Part shown: in pieces, positions 8,258 through 15,075 of the stretch
Layout of the letters: every line of letters begins with the position of its first letter
How positions within the stretch are numbered: position 1 is the first letter of the stretch
Assembly: GCA_041179245.1 (NCBI GenBank)
Contig: JBEGTT010000006.1
Coordinates: forward strand, 1-15,794
Origin: JBEGTT01 sp041179245
GTDB taxonomy: Bacteria; Pseudomonadota; Gammaproteobacteria; Burkholderiales; Rhodocyclaceae
Direction: 5' to 3'
Length of the DNA: 15,794 nt
Notes under the pieces: generated by a model
What the model saw: the letters and a program-made list of their open reading frames with translations, nothing else
Told to the model about the DNA's origin: nothing
The model's database searches: none
Translations under genes and position numbers: made by a program

Positions 8258-8286
8258 GTCAATTCCCACTCAATGGTGAACAGCAT
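8254..8286 (-). pseudogene. 3'-terminal stub of a SNF2-type helicase gene
   Basis: In the minus-strand frame this encodes LFTIEWELT and a stop. The intact SNF2 helicase at 11367-14276 ends LFTVEWELR and a stop. The nucleotide match covers about 27 nt with several differences. Both copies have the stop codon overlapping an ATG, and both following frames begin ATGAAAAA (MKN). The stub also encodes the GGGA that probably acts as ribosome-binding site for the KilA-N gene. I read it as the last codons of a second, diverged helicase gene whose body has been lost. The match is short, so convergence is possible, but its position at a gene-gene junction supports the reading. Confidence 0.6.
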
Positions 8287-8448
8287 CCACTCAGCCGAAT
8301 CGAATGTTCCAGCCCATCGTCGTAATGGGTGAACGCGCTGCTTGGCGTAGTAAAACTTTTCGGGAGCTTCCAGCAAAATGCGTGGTTCAAGCTTGGGGTG
8401 ATTTTCCTTGCCGATCCAAGTGAGTTCTAGTTTTTGTTTTTTGCTCAT
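8287..8448 (-). pseudogene. Deleted 5' fragment of a second mod gene
   Basis: From an ATG at 8448 the frame encodes MSKKQKLELTWIGKE and continues colinear with the intact Mod (start at 5876) for about 37 codons. It then jumps over roughly 130 nt, the part encoding Mod residues of about 39-83 including DPPY. The sequence resumes at the stretch for THYDDGLEHSIW, but out of frame (it reads HPLRRWAGTFDSA). A short GTT shared at both ends of the gap may be the junction. The frame stays open into the helicase stub, giving a 64-codon mosaic that ends on the KilA-N start (ATGA). It cannot be an active methyltransferase. If translated, it may only serve to couple ribosomes into the KilA-N gene. It begins 23 nt after the Dam-like gene. 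Confidence 0.85.
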
Positions 8449-8471
8449 TAATCAGTCCCAATCGGCAAACA

Positions 8472-9347
8472 TCAAGCAGCTTTTTTTGTTTGGGGGATGG
8501 CCTCATCGGGAATCACAATGTTCTGGCTAAAAAACATCACCTCATTTCCCACATAACGCCGTTGTGCCGTGTAATTCAATCCATAACTCAACGACCTACT
8601 GCGTTGATACATGGCACAAATTTCCTCAGTATCGTCATAGGACACCACCCAAGGCCATTTGAATTCGCCGCCCTGAATTGTCTTGGCAATGGCCATGTGG
8701 TCATCATGTTGATAGTAGTTTCGATACAACCCTTTGCCTTTGACGTAATAAGGAGGGTCAAGATAGATCATTGATTTTTCAGGCAATAACTCGTTGCAAC
8801 GACTCAAGAGCAGCAACGAGTCCTCGCAATACACCGAAATGTTGTTCGCACGTTTGGCGATTTCCAAGATACGCGCAGCCACAACCTTTTTTTTGAATCG
8901 TGCATCCAGCTTGTAATCACCAGCCTGATTTTTTCCCCCAATAACACCTGCCTTGAGAATCCCCGAACGATTCGTTCTGTTCATGAACAGAGTTGCAAAA
9001 CCCTTTTCAACCAGACTGGCTTCGCTCTCTTCACGAAGAATGGACCGCCACTTGAACCACTGCTCAATGGTGATAGGCGTAGATTCGAGCAAGTTTAGAA
9101 GTTCACCAGAATGCTGAGTCACAGACATCCAGAAGGCGTAAACCGCCGGATCAGCATCATTGATGTGGATATGGCTAGCATGGTCGTGAAAGAGCAAATC
9201 CAGCGCAACACCTGCTCCCCCTGCATACGGCTCTAGATAATGACCACCTGTGACGCCATTTGCTTCCATCACCTTGGCTATGAATGGGGCAAATGGTGCT
9301 TTTCCACCGGGGTAGCGCAATGGGCTATAAAGTCTGTTTGAGTACAT
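8472..9347 (-). CDS. Dam-like (D12 class) DNA adenine methyltransferase
   Basis: This 291-residue alpha-class N6-adenine methyltransferase has an N-terminal SPLRYPGGKAPF (residues 8-19), the cofactor motif EPYAGGAGVAL (39-49), and the catalytic motif IYLDPPYYVKG (194-204, DPPY at 197-200). Motif I before motif IV, with PGGK at the N-terminus, is the Dam/D12 layout. Such enzymes often modify GATC, but the specificity is not readable here. The ATG follows the stop of the ATPase-TOPRIM gene by 8 nt. An AAGTAGGT ribosome-binding stretch overlaps that stop, so the two genes are one transcription unit. It is a different class from the beta-class Mod of the downstream operon. Since no cognate restriction nuclease is adjacent except the TOPRIM protein, it may protect host DNA from that protein. 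All core motifs are intact. Confidence 0.92.
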   Translation of the reverse strand: MYSNRLYSPLRYPGGKAPFAPFIAKVMEANGVTGGHYLEPYAGGAGVALDLLFHDHASHIHINDADPAVYAFWMSVTQHSGELLNLLESTPITIEQWFKWRSILREESEASLVEKGFATLFMNRTNRSGILKAGVIGGKNQAGDYKLDARFKKKVVAARILEIAKRANNISVYCEDSLLLLSRCNELLPEKSMIYLDPPYYVKGKGLYRNYYQHDDHMAIAKTIQGGEFKWPWVVSYDDTEEICAMYQRSRSLSYGLNYTAQRRYVGNEVMFFSQNIVIPDEAIPQTKKAA

Positions 9348-9355
9348 CGTTATAC

Positions 9356-11053
9356 CTACTTCAATCTAATTTTGAGCGCAGCCAGCTTAGCTGGATCAAC
9401 GGCATAGCCGTTATTCATTACACCATGGAGGGCAGCTCTGAATTTTTCCAAAAACTCGTTGCAAGCCGCTGGATTACTTTTGATCCAATTTCTCCACGGG
9501 TTGTGAGGCTTTTCGCCAGAGGATACCAATTGCTGAAAATTGGCATCTTTGTAAAATCGCTTGAAAATCTCCCGTGCCTTATCCTTGTTATCGCCACTAG
9601 CCTTCCGATAAGCGGCGACCTTTTGTTCTACGTCAACCTTATCCCCGCTGATACCAAGTTCAAGGATCACCTCGGCAGCGGAATTTGTGAATACATCACG
9701 ATCAAATTGCAAATCGTTTTTCCAATATTCGTCATTGGCAGGAAGATTAAAAAGGTACTCAAAGATTAACTGGTCGGGCGGCAAGGTTCCGGGCAACAGA
9801 ACGACTGTCTTGAATTTTTTCCCCTCGACGTGCCTTGCAGCGTCTGAGTCCAAGCAAATAACACTGTACTTAGTAAATTCAGGCACTTTGCACTGAAGTA
9901 AATTTACATAATTAGAACAGCCAAGAGTGACTTCACGCATGGGCGAGGTGAATCTCTTTAACGGTTGCCTGATCATCAGCGCATCGTAAAAGTCCGCAGC
10001 CTCTTTATCCTCAAAATAGACATTAATACGTGGCAAAGAGGTCTCAGTGGATACAGAAATAGTCTTGGTATTGATGTCCGCACTAATTCGTGGCCAAGAG
10101 CAATCCTGCATTACCCTCACATCACCGTAAGTTTTACTCAGGTAAATCGTCTTGAACTTCCTTCTGAACTGCTGGCTCTGTTCAAACGCATATTCAATCA
10201 GGACTGGTGAATGAGAGGTCATCACCACTTGGAGATTGAGATTTTTGCACTCACGATCAAGCATCTTCAGCAGATTCACTTGAGCCGTTGGAAACAACCC
10301 CGCATCCGCTTCGTCTATTAATAGTAAGCCGCCTTTGTAATCGGGGTACTCTGCTTTCAGTTTTCTAAAGGACATCAGTGCCAAGATAATTTGGCCCGCA
10401 TTGTCTTCGCCAGCTGAAACTGATTCATGGTCATAATTTTCGCCATGTGCCACTGCCGAGCTGATCGTTCCATTGGTTCCTGTTGCGTGAGAGGAGTTAC
10501 GATTTAAGAGTGCATTCGTAAGGCCAATGAATTCCTGTTTATGCTTATTTAGATATTCAAAGTCACTAATCTCGTACCTTCTGGCGGCAATTGGATAAAG
10601 ACGCTTCAAGCTTAGAAAAATAACCGGATGCGTGAAGTTTCTGCTCGCCAAGTCGCTCGTCGGTGCCGTACTGTTTTTTCTGACGACAGGTCTAGGCAAC
10701 TTGCCACGTTTATCAAGTTGCAATGTCGCTGTTGCGTCCTGATCTGTATATCCATCATGTAGTTCGATGTTGACCGTCATCGAACCGGGAACGTCAAATT
10801 TATCCGAAATTCTGAAGTGTTCACTGTACCGAGACTTGAAATCCCCCCCAGCAATTTCACTGAAGGATAGTTCAGCTCCTTTTACGTAATCCTTCTCAAA
10901 ACTGAAAATTTGCGCGGCAATCCCAAGAATGGACGATTTGGACGTGCCATTTTTCCCGCATACAACGGTGATGTGATCGCCAAATTCGACTTCCACATTG
11001 TTCAACGCACGGAATTTTTCGATTACCAGCTTCTTCAGTTTGGTCTTGGTCAT
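9356..11053 (-). CDS. OLD-like ATPase with C-terminal TOPRIM nuclease domain
   Basis: This 565-residue protein has an ABC/SMC-type ATPase domain. It shows Walker A CGKNGTSKSS (residues 32-41), a VSAGEDNAGQ signature-like segment (212-220), Walker B LLLIDEAD (243-250) and a switch histidine in TSHSP (279-283). A TOPRIM-like domain follows, with the acidic E348 in NVYFEDKEAADFY, the DxD pair D402/D404 in ICLDSDAA, and a downstream PPDQLIFEYL segment. This arrangement is that of OLD-family nucleases, whose members include GajA of Gabija and the P2 Old protein. No UvrD-like GajB partner is present; its partner is instead the Dam-like methyltransferase 8 nt downstream. No intact gene lies directly upstream, and a palindrome sits 20 nt before its start. 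It could be a methylation-controlled nuclease or an abortive-infection effector; neither is shown by the sequence. Confidence 0.87.
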   Translation of the reverse strand: MTKTKLKKLVIEKFRALNNVEVEFGDHITVVCGKNGTSKSSILGIAAQIFSFEKDYVKGAELSFSEIAGGDFKSRYSEHFRISDKFDVPGSMTVNIELHDGYTDQDATATLQLDKRGKLPRPVVRKNSTAPTSDLASRNFTHPVIFLSLKRLYPIAARRYEISDFEYLNKHKQEFIGLTNALLNRNSSHATGTNGTISSAVAHGENYDHESVSAGEDNAGQIILALMSFRKLKAEYPDYKGGLLLIDEADAGLFPTAQVNLLKMLDRECKNLNLQVVMTSHSPVLIEYAFEQSQQFRRKFKTIYLSKTYGDVRVMQDCSWPRISADINTKTISVSTETSLPRINVYFEDKEAADFYDALMIRQPLKRFTSPMREVTLGCSNYVNLLQCKVPEFTKYSVICLDSDAARHVEGKKFKTVVLLPGTLPPDQLIFEYLFNLPANDEYWKNDLQFDRDVFTNSAAEVILELGISGDKVDVEQKVAAYRKASGDNKDKAREIFKRFYKDANFQQLVSSGEKPHNPWRNWIKSNPAACNEFLEKFRAALHGVMNNGYAVDPAKLAALKIRLK

Positions 11054-11073
11054 AGCAAGCAGCCCAGTTTGCT

Positions 11074-11097
11074 AATTCCCTCGAATTCGAGGGAATT
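11074..11097. promoter_or_regulatory. Perfect 24-nt palindrome upstream of the ATPase-TOPRIM gene
   Basis: The half-site AATTCCCTCGAA is followed directly by its reverse complement. The centre is AATT, so as RNA it could form a 10-bp stem with a four-base loop. It lies 20 nt upstream of the start codon of the ATPase-TOPRIM gene and downstream of an AT-rich TAATATGTA stretch that could be a -10 region. It may be an operator for a dimeric repressor. No T run follows on the minus strand, which argues against an intrinsic terminator there. Function is inferred from position only. Confidence 0.5.
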
Positions 11098-11206
11098 TCG
11101 TTTTGGTTACATATTACGCAGCAGGAACTTAGGGGAATTTACCCAGTAGTTACAGCAAAAGATTACTTTGTCATTTTAAGCCTTGGCTGTGGCGAATGTG
11201 CCGAAA

Positions 11207-11365
11207 TTAATACCAGATCGATTCACGCAGATACCACTGGCGGGCAGCTGGATTTTCCAATCGCACTAAGGCGTTGTAGTACGACCAGCCCAATTCAAGA
11301 AACAGCGCCTCTCGAACGGGAAAAGCTTGATAAAGCCGTTGTCGAGCAATGCAGTCAGTGTATTT
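11207..11365 (-). pseudogene. Remnant of a DUF1016 (YhcG-type) nuclease N-terminal domain
   Basis: Read in the frame ending at a TAA at 11209-11207, the minus strand encodes RLYQAFPVREALFLELGWSY followed by YNALVRLENPAARQWYLRES and a stop shortly after. This resembles the DUF1016 N-terminal domain, where L-W-HY--L-R-E-P-AR-FY--EA is typical. The frame has no start codon and is cut just where the domain would continue with its GWS-R-LERQI part. Upstream it runs straight into the end of the helicase gene in another frame. It is therefore a fragment of about 50 codons lacking both ends, including the catalytic PDDEXK domain. The identification rests on remembered family patterns and needs a profile search. 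Confidence 0.55.
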
Positions 11366-11366
11366 T

Positions 11367-14276
11367 TCATCGCAACTCCCATTCAACCGTAAACAGCGTT
11401 TGTTCTTCTACCTGTTGCTGAAGCTGGCTCTCCAGATCGTCAATCAGTGTGTTGCGCTGCGCCTCAACCTCGTCTTGTCGCGCAAACAGTTCACGGCGAA
11501 GCTTGCTGCGCTTGGTTTCGAGTTCCCGTTGTCGTTTCTGGTGCGCCAGTTTCTCTTCGAGCGTCGGTGAAGTCGCTGCTGTTCGGCGCACTTCCTTAAT
11601 TTCAACGTCAATGGTTTTAATTTCTTGCTCAAGCCCCAGCTTCAGGTCATCTGCCCACGCGTCCAATTTTTGAACCTCTTGCTCGAAGTAGCCAAGGTTG
11701 CGCTGGTTGATTTCACGAAGCAGCCCAACCTTACGAGCTTCCATATCAGCCAGCAATGCTGTGTCAGCGGCTTTGAATAACCCTGCTGCTTGGGTTGTTG
11801 CAGGTAAACGAAGCAGCTTTTCTGGGTCATCTTCTGCCAGCACAAGCCCATCTGCTGTACTTGCCGCAACCACCAAATGCTGCTCTTGGTTGCCCAAGGC
11901 TTTAACCGAGATGAGTTTGACCGTGAGCCATCCCGTTTTTCCCCGATATAGCTCCAGCGTGCTTTGCTTTTTACCGTAGGCCTCATAATTGAAAACGAGC
12001 CTCTCATTTGGCAAATTAGCGGGCAGTTGTCGCGATTTTGCCTGTTGGGTAACCCATTCGGCGAGCGGGTGGCCGATACGATAGAGATGGGCGTCGCCGC
12101 TGCGGCGGGGCAGTTCGTAGCGCCCGAGTTCAATACCAACAAGCCCTGCTTCCGGCACATCGACGGGCAGGCTTTGGAGTACAAATCCTTCTTCGTCAAA
12201 AATGGCACAGTCGCCCAATTCAGCTTTCGTAATATCGATCAGCATGTGTTCGAAACGGCTCCGCGCTGATCGGCTGTCATCGGCACGAATCCGAAGTTTG
12301 TCCTGCTCTTCTTCGTCGAAATTCTCCAGCAGAAGCTGGCGGGTCTTGACCATTGCCTCATTGATCTCACTGGACAGATCAAGCTGCAATTGCTCAAAAC
12401 TGCGCTTGATGGCTTCGGGGTCGCGACAGTTTTGGTAGATGTCAGCGATGCGCCGCTCGAAGTCGACGCCAGAACCGATTGACCCAAGCACTTCATCACT
12501 GGCACCAAAAACACCTTCGAAAAGCTGGAATTTCTGCGCCAGCAATTCGTACACGCGCGCATCAGCTTCATTGCTGCGGTCGACAAAGTTGACCACGACC
12601 ACGTCGAACTTCTGTCCGTATCGATGGCAGCGACCAATGCGCTGCTCGATCCGCTGCGGGTTCCAAGGCAGGTCGTAGTTAATGACCAAGGAGCAGAACT
12701 GGAGGTTGATGCCTTCCGCGCCCGCCTCAGTCGCGATCATGACGGTGCCGCGCTCCTGGAAATGTTCGACCAAGGCTGCACGTGTATCAGCCGTCTTGGA
12801 GCCAGAAATTTTGTCGGTTCCCTTATGACGCAGCAGCCAATCCTTGTAGACCGCCTGAGCCCGAGCGTCACTGTTGGTACCGTTGAAGAGGACGATACCC
12901 TCGCCGTAGTGTGTGTCGACCAGCAGCGACAACAGGTACTCTTGCGTGCGCCGGGACTCCGTAAAGATGATGGCTTTCTTCGGTGCGCCTAACCGCTCCA
13001 GTTCAGCAAATGCGCGCTCTAGAGCTGTCAGAAGTGCTTTGCCCTTGGCGTTGTCGCGAATATTGGTCGCCAGTGATTTGAAGTGCCTAAGCTCCTCAAT
13101 CTCCTGAGCCACGGCATCGCGCTCATTCTTCGCCGACGGTTCGTTGCCGGACTCCTGCTCATTCCACTCATCGGCGGTTTCATCCAGCGACTCATAGTCC
13201 TCGTCCAACGCTTCAGCAAGATCGGGAATATTCGTGGTGTCATCAAGCACCCCTTGCAGGCGTTTGGCCATCGTTTCCAAAGCACCAGCGATGGCGTGGG
13301 TTGACGATGCAAGCAACTTCCACAACACCAACGAGATCAGTTGTCGCTGCCTATCCGGCAGTGCTTTTAGATTGGGGCGACGCAGATAATCTGCGACGAG
13401 GGCGGACAACTCACGTTCCTCGGTCGACGGTGTAAATTCTTCAACGATGGCGCGGCGGGCAGTGTAGGGAACGTACTGTTGCACTTGCCGACGCAAAGTG
13501 CGCTTGCAAATTGGCGCAATGCGGGAGCGCAGTGCGGCAAAGGCTTGCTCTCTGTTTGGCTGGGTGAATTGCGCACGAAAGCTATCGAGATCACCGAACA
13601 CACGGTCGTCGATCATGCTCACCAATCCATAGAGTTCCAGCAGCGAGTTCTGCAGCGGCGTTGCCGTCAGGAGCACCTTTGAATGAACGTGCGCGAGGGC
13701 TTCCTTGATCGTTTTAGCGATGACGTTGCTTGTCTTGTAAACGTTGCGCAGCCGGTGCGCTTCGTCGAGCACGACCAGATCCCAGTTGATGTCCTTGATG
13801 TCCGCAGCCTTGGCCTTTGCAAATTGGTACGAGCAGATGACCGGCCCCGCTTGTGAAAAACCGGGCATCAAGAAGGGGTTCTGGTTTTCTTGCTTACGGA
13901 TCGCGTTGTAGTTTTTGGCCTCAAGAATCAGGCTTTGCAGATTGAACTTGTCCTGCAGTTCTTGGTGCCATTGCTTGCGCAAATTGGCTGGGACGATGAT
14001 CAGTAGGCGGCGACGGCGCTCGGCCCAGCGCTGCGAGATGACAAGACCCGCTTCAATCGTCTTTCCAAGTCCAACTCCATCAGCAAGGATGACGCCGCGA
14101 GAAAGTGGGTTCGTGCAAGCGAACAATGCCGCTTCGACTTGGTGGGGATTGAGATCAACTTGTGAGTCAACCAAAGTGGACGCCAACGATTCCACCGTAT
14201 CGCTGGCCGCACGGCGCGTCAGCAACCACGCGTAATACTGGCTTTGATAGGGAGTGAGGTACTGCTGTGTCAGCAT
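11367..14276 (-). CDS. SNF2-type (HepA/RapA-like) helicase of the defence locus
   Basis: This 969-residue superfamily 2 ATPase has Walker A ADGVGLGKT (residues 65-73), DEAH (171-174), TATP (204-207), and C-terminal motifs ATEAGAEGINLQ (515-526) and QRIEQRIGRCHRYGQ (541-555). This is the SNF2/HepA pattern of double-stranded DNA translocases. Residues about 845-960 are rich in Glu, Lys, Leu and Arg and should form a long coiled coil; the chain ends LFTVEWELR. No nuclease or methyltransferase domain is visible. Helicases of this type occur next to methyltransferase and Res genes in defence islands, and DrmD of DISARM is a relative by fold, but DrmA and DrmB are absent here. It starts 58 nt after vapC; upstream GAGA is a poor ribosome-binding site. 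The final codons carry GGGAG placed to serve an ATG overlapping its stop, although no intact gene follows. Confidence 0.9.
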   Translation of the reverse strand: MLTQQYLTPYQSQYYAWLLTRRAASDTVESLASTLVDSQVDLNPHQVEAALFACTNPLSRGVILADGVGLGKTIEAGLVISQRWAERRRRLLIIVPANLRKQWHQELQDKFNLQSLILEAKNYNAIRKQENQNPFLMPGFSQAGPVICSYQFAKAKAADIKDINWDLVVLDEAHRLRNVYKTSNVIAKTIKEALAHVHSKVLLTATPLQNSLLELYGLVSMIDDRVFGDLDSFRAQFTQPNREQAFAALRSRIAPICKRTLRRQVQQYVPYTARRAIVEEFTPSTEERELSALVADYLRRPNLKALPDRQRQLISLVLWKLLASSTHAIAGALETMAKRLQGVLDDTTNIPDLAEALDEDYESLDETADEWNEQESGNEPSAKNERDAVAQEIEELRHFKSLATNIRDNAKGKALLTALERAFAELERLGAPKKAIIFTESRRTQEYLLSLLVDTHYGEGIVLFNGTNSDARAQAVYKDWLLRHKGTDKISGSKTADTRAALVEHFQERGTVMIATEAGAEGINLQFCSLVINYDLPWNPQRIEQRIGRCHRYGQKFDVVVVNFVDRSNEADARVYELLAQKFQLFEGVFGASDEVLGSIGSGVDFERRIADIYQNCRDPEAIKRSFEQLQLDLSSEINEAMVKTRQLLLENFDEEEQDKLRIRADDSRSARSRFEHMLIDITKAELGDCAIFDEEGFVLQSLPVDVPEAGLVGIELGRYELPRRSGDAHLYRIGHPLAEWVTQQAKSRQLPANLPNERLVFNYEAYGKKQSTLELYRGKTGWLTVKLISVKALGNQEQHLVVAASTADGLVLAEDDPEKLLRLPATTQAAGLFKAADTALLADMEARKVGLLREINQRNLGYFEQEVQKLDAWADDLKLGLEQEIKTIDVEIKEVRRTAATSPTLEEKLAHQKRQRELETKRSKLRRELFARQDEVEAQRNTLIDDLESQLQQQVEEQTLFTVEWELR

Positions 14277-14334
14277 AAGTGGTTTTCTCTATTTTGATCA
14301 GCTACCCGCAAAAACGCTCCAAGCTGTCTGTCAC

Positions 14335-14748
14335 TCAACTGGCACATACCCAATTTTCAATGCTCAAGCCGGAAATACGACCAAAATCACGTTCGTTGTT
14401 AGTCACCAGTATCAAATTCTCAGCCAGTGCATGGCAGGCAATCAGCGTGTCCATATAGCCTACAAGGTTGCCTGTCATCTTTTGGTTAGCCCGCAGTTTG
14501 GCATAGTGCTCGGCCGCTGAAACTGGCCATTCCAAGCAAGGCATGTAATCAAGAAATGCGAGTACCGCAAGTTTCAACGTCGTGGCATTGGGTACAAGTT
14601 CAAGGCCATACAACAATTCACTGCGGGTAATGACCGAAATGGCAATTTCTTCACTCACCAGCCCTGCTCGTATTTTGCTCAACAACCCCGGCTCTTTGCG
14701 CTTGATGGCGTAGCTGCAAATGTCAGTATCAAGCAAATAATGCGGCAT
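14335..14748 (-). CDS. vapC: VapC-type PIN-domain toxin ribonuclease
   Basis: This 137-residue PIN-domain protein carries the conserved acidic residues of the VapC active site: D7 in LLDTDI, E44 in RSELLYG, D100 in GYMDTLIACHA, and D121 in VTNNERDF. VapC toxins are magnesium-dependent endoribonucleases that cut tRNA or rRNA and stop translation. I chose the ATG at 14748, which shares one base with the vapB stop (TGATG) and has GGAG eight bases upstream, over a TTG one codon earlier. The antitoxin gene lies directly upstream, so the pair is a complete type II module. It sits between the housekeeping gene at the right edge and the defence helicase. Confidence 0.94.
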   Translation of the reverse strand: MPHYLLDTDICSYAIKRKEPGLLSKIRAGLVSEEIAISVITRSELLYGLELVPNATTLKLAVLAFLDYMPCLEWPVSAAEHYAKLRANQKMTGNLVGYMDTLIACHALAENLILVTNNERDFGRISGLSIENWVCAS

Positions 14749-14999
14749 CAAAAAATCTCCCGGAAGCCACCCGGCTGATTATCACGCTCGGCCATAAACT
14801 CTTCTGGCGCGGTTGCTTCCGCAATAAGCTTGAATAACTTATCGAGACCATCGGTCGTGTTTTTCTTAGGGGTAAGCGTAACGACTCCGGTGAGTTCGTT
14901 TTTATGTACCCAAACCTCACCACCCGGCAGCCTGAAGGCCTTAGGTAAGCGAACGGCTTGGCTATGCCCGGTTTGAAATAATTTTGCAGTAGCTAACAT
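14748..14999 (-). CDS. vapB: VapB-type antitoxin (AbrB/MazE fold)
   Basis: The protein is 83 residues from the ATG at 14999. This start has GGAG six bases upstream; the earlier ATG at 15011 overlaps that GGAG and would add four residues, so it is less likely. The N-terminal half, MLATAKLFQTGHSQAVRLPK then AFRLPGGEVWVHKN, is the swapped-hairpin DNA-binding domain of VapB antitoxins. The C-terminal half, ending ERDNQPGGFREIF, would wrap around the VapC PIN domain and block its active site. VapB with VapC normally represses its own promoter, so the AT-rich sequence just upstream is the probable operator. It is the first gene of the vapBC pair. Confidence 0.93.
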   Translation of the reverse strand: MLATAKLFQTGHSQAVRLPKAFRLPGGEVWVHKNELTGVVTLTPKKNTTDGLDKLFKLIAEATAPEEFMAERDNQPGGFREIF

Positions 15000-15060
15000 G
15001 ACAGACTCCATGTATATATAAATTCATAGCTACTTTATCACTACTAACCTTCGCTGATTT
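15000..15060 (-). promoter_or_regulatory. Probable vapBC promoter/operator region
   Basis: The 76-nt gap between the tsaC-type gene and vapB is AT-rich. It includes TATATATA with the palindromic core at about 15012-15019 and TATGAATTTA just upstream, which could supply a -10 element. VapBC modules are usually autorepressed through such sites. No convincing -35 sequence can be picked out, so this is a positional call. Confidence 0.35.
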
Positions 15061-15075
15061 GCTTTACGGAAGAAA

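Larger units (their letters stand above)
11054..11366. other. 313-nt interval without an intact gene
   Basis: This stretch between the SNF2 helicase and the ATPase-TOPRIM gene holds the DUF1016-like remnant (11207 to about 11365) and the 24-nt palindrome (11074-11097). Between them, about 11098-11206, is AT-rich sequence that could hold a promoter for the ATPase-TOPRIM/Dam pair, although no clear -35/-10 pair stands out. An ATG at 11370, overlapping the helicase stop, opens a frame of only 34 codons that I do not consider a gene. I see no terminator hairpin with a T run. Confidence 0.6.

Noticed and set aside
8254..8448. An intact 64-codon gene starting at 8448
   Set aside because: Its N-terminus copies Mod, its middle is Mod sequence out of frame and its end copies the helicase tail, so it is a deletion mosaic and not a gene with its own ancestry.
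9356..11053. Gabija (GajA) or PARIS (AriA/AriB)
   Set aside because: The domain layout is like GajA but no UvrD-like GajB is adjacent. PARIS has the ATPase and a DUF4435 TOPRIM protein as separate genes, which is not the case here.
11074..11097. The palindrome as an intrinsic terminator of the helicase gene
   Set aside because: The stem is strong enough but no T run follows it on the minus strand, and it sits about 270 nt past the helicase stop and close to the next start.
11338..11370. A small gene starting at the ATG that overlaps the helicase stop
   Set aside because: The frame ends after 34 codons and the peptide resembles nothing I know. It is better explained as the broken start of a lost gene.
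11367..14276. SNF2 helicase as DrmD of a DISARM system
   Set aside because: DISARM needs DrmA and DrmB (DUF1998) with a DrmC phospholipase-D protein; none is in the window, and the methyltransferases do not replace them.
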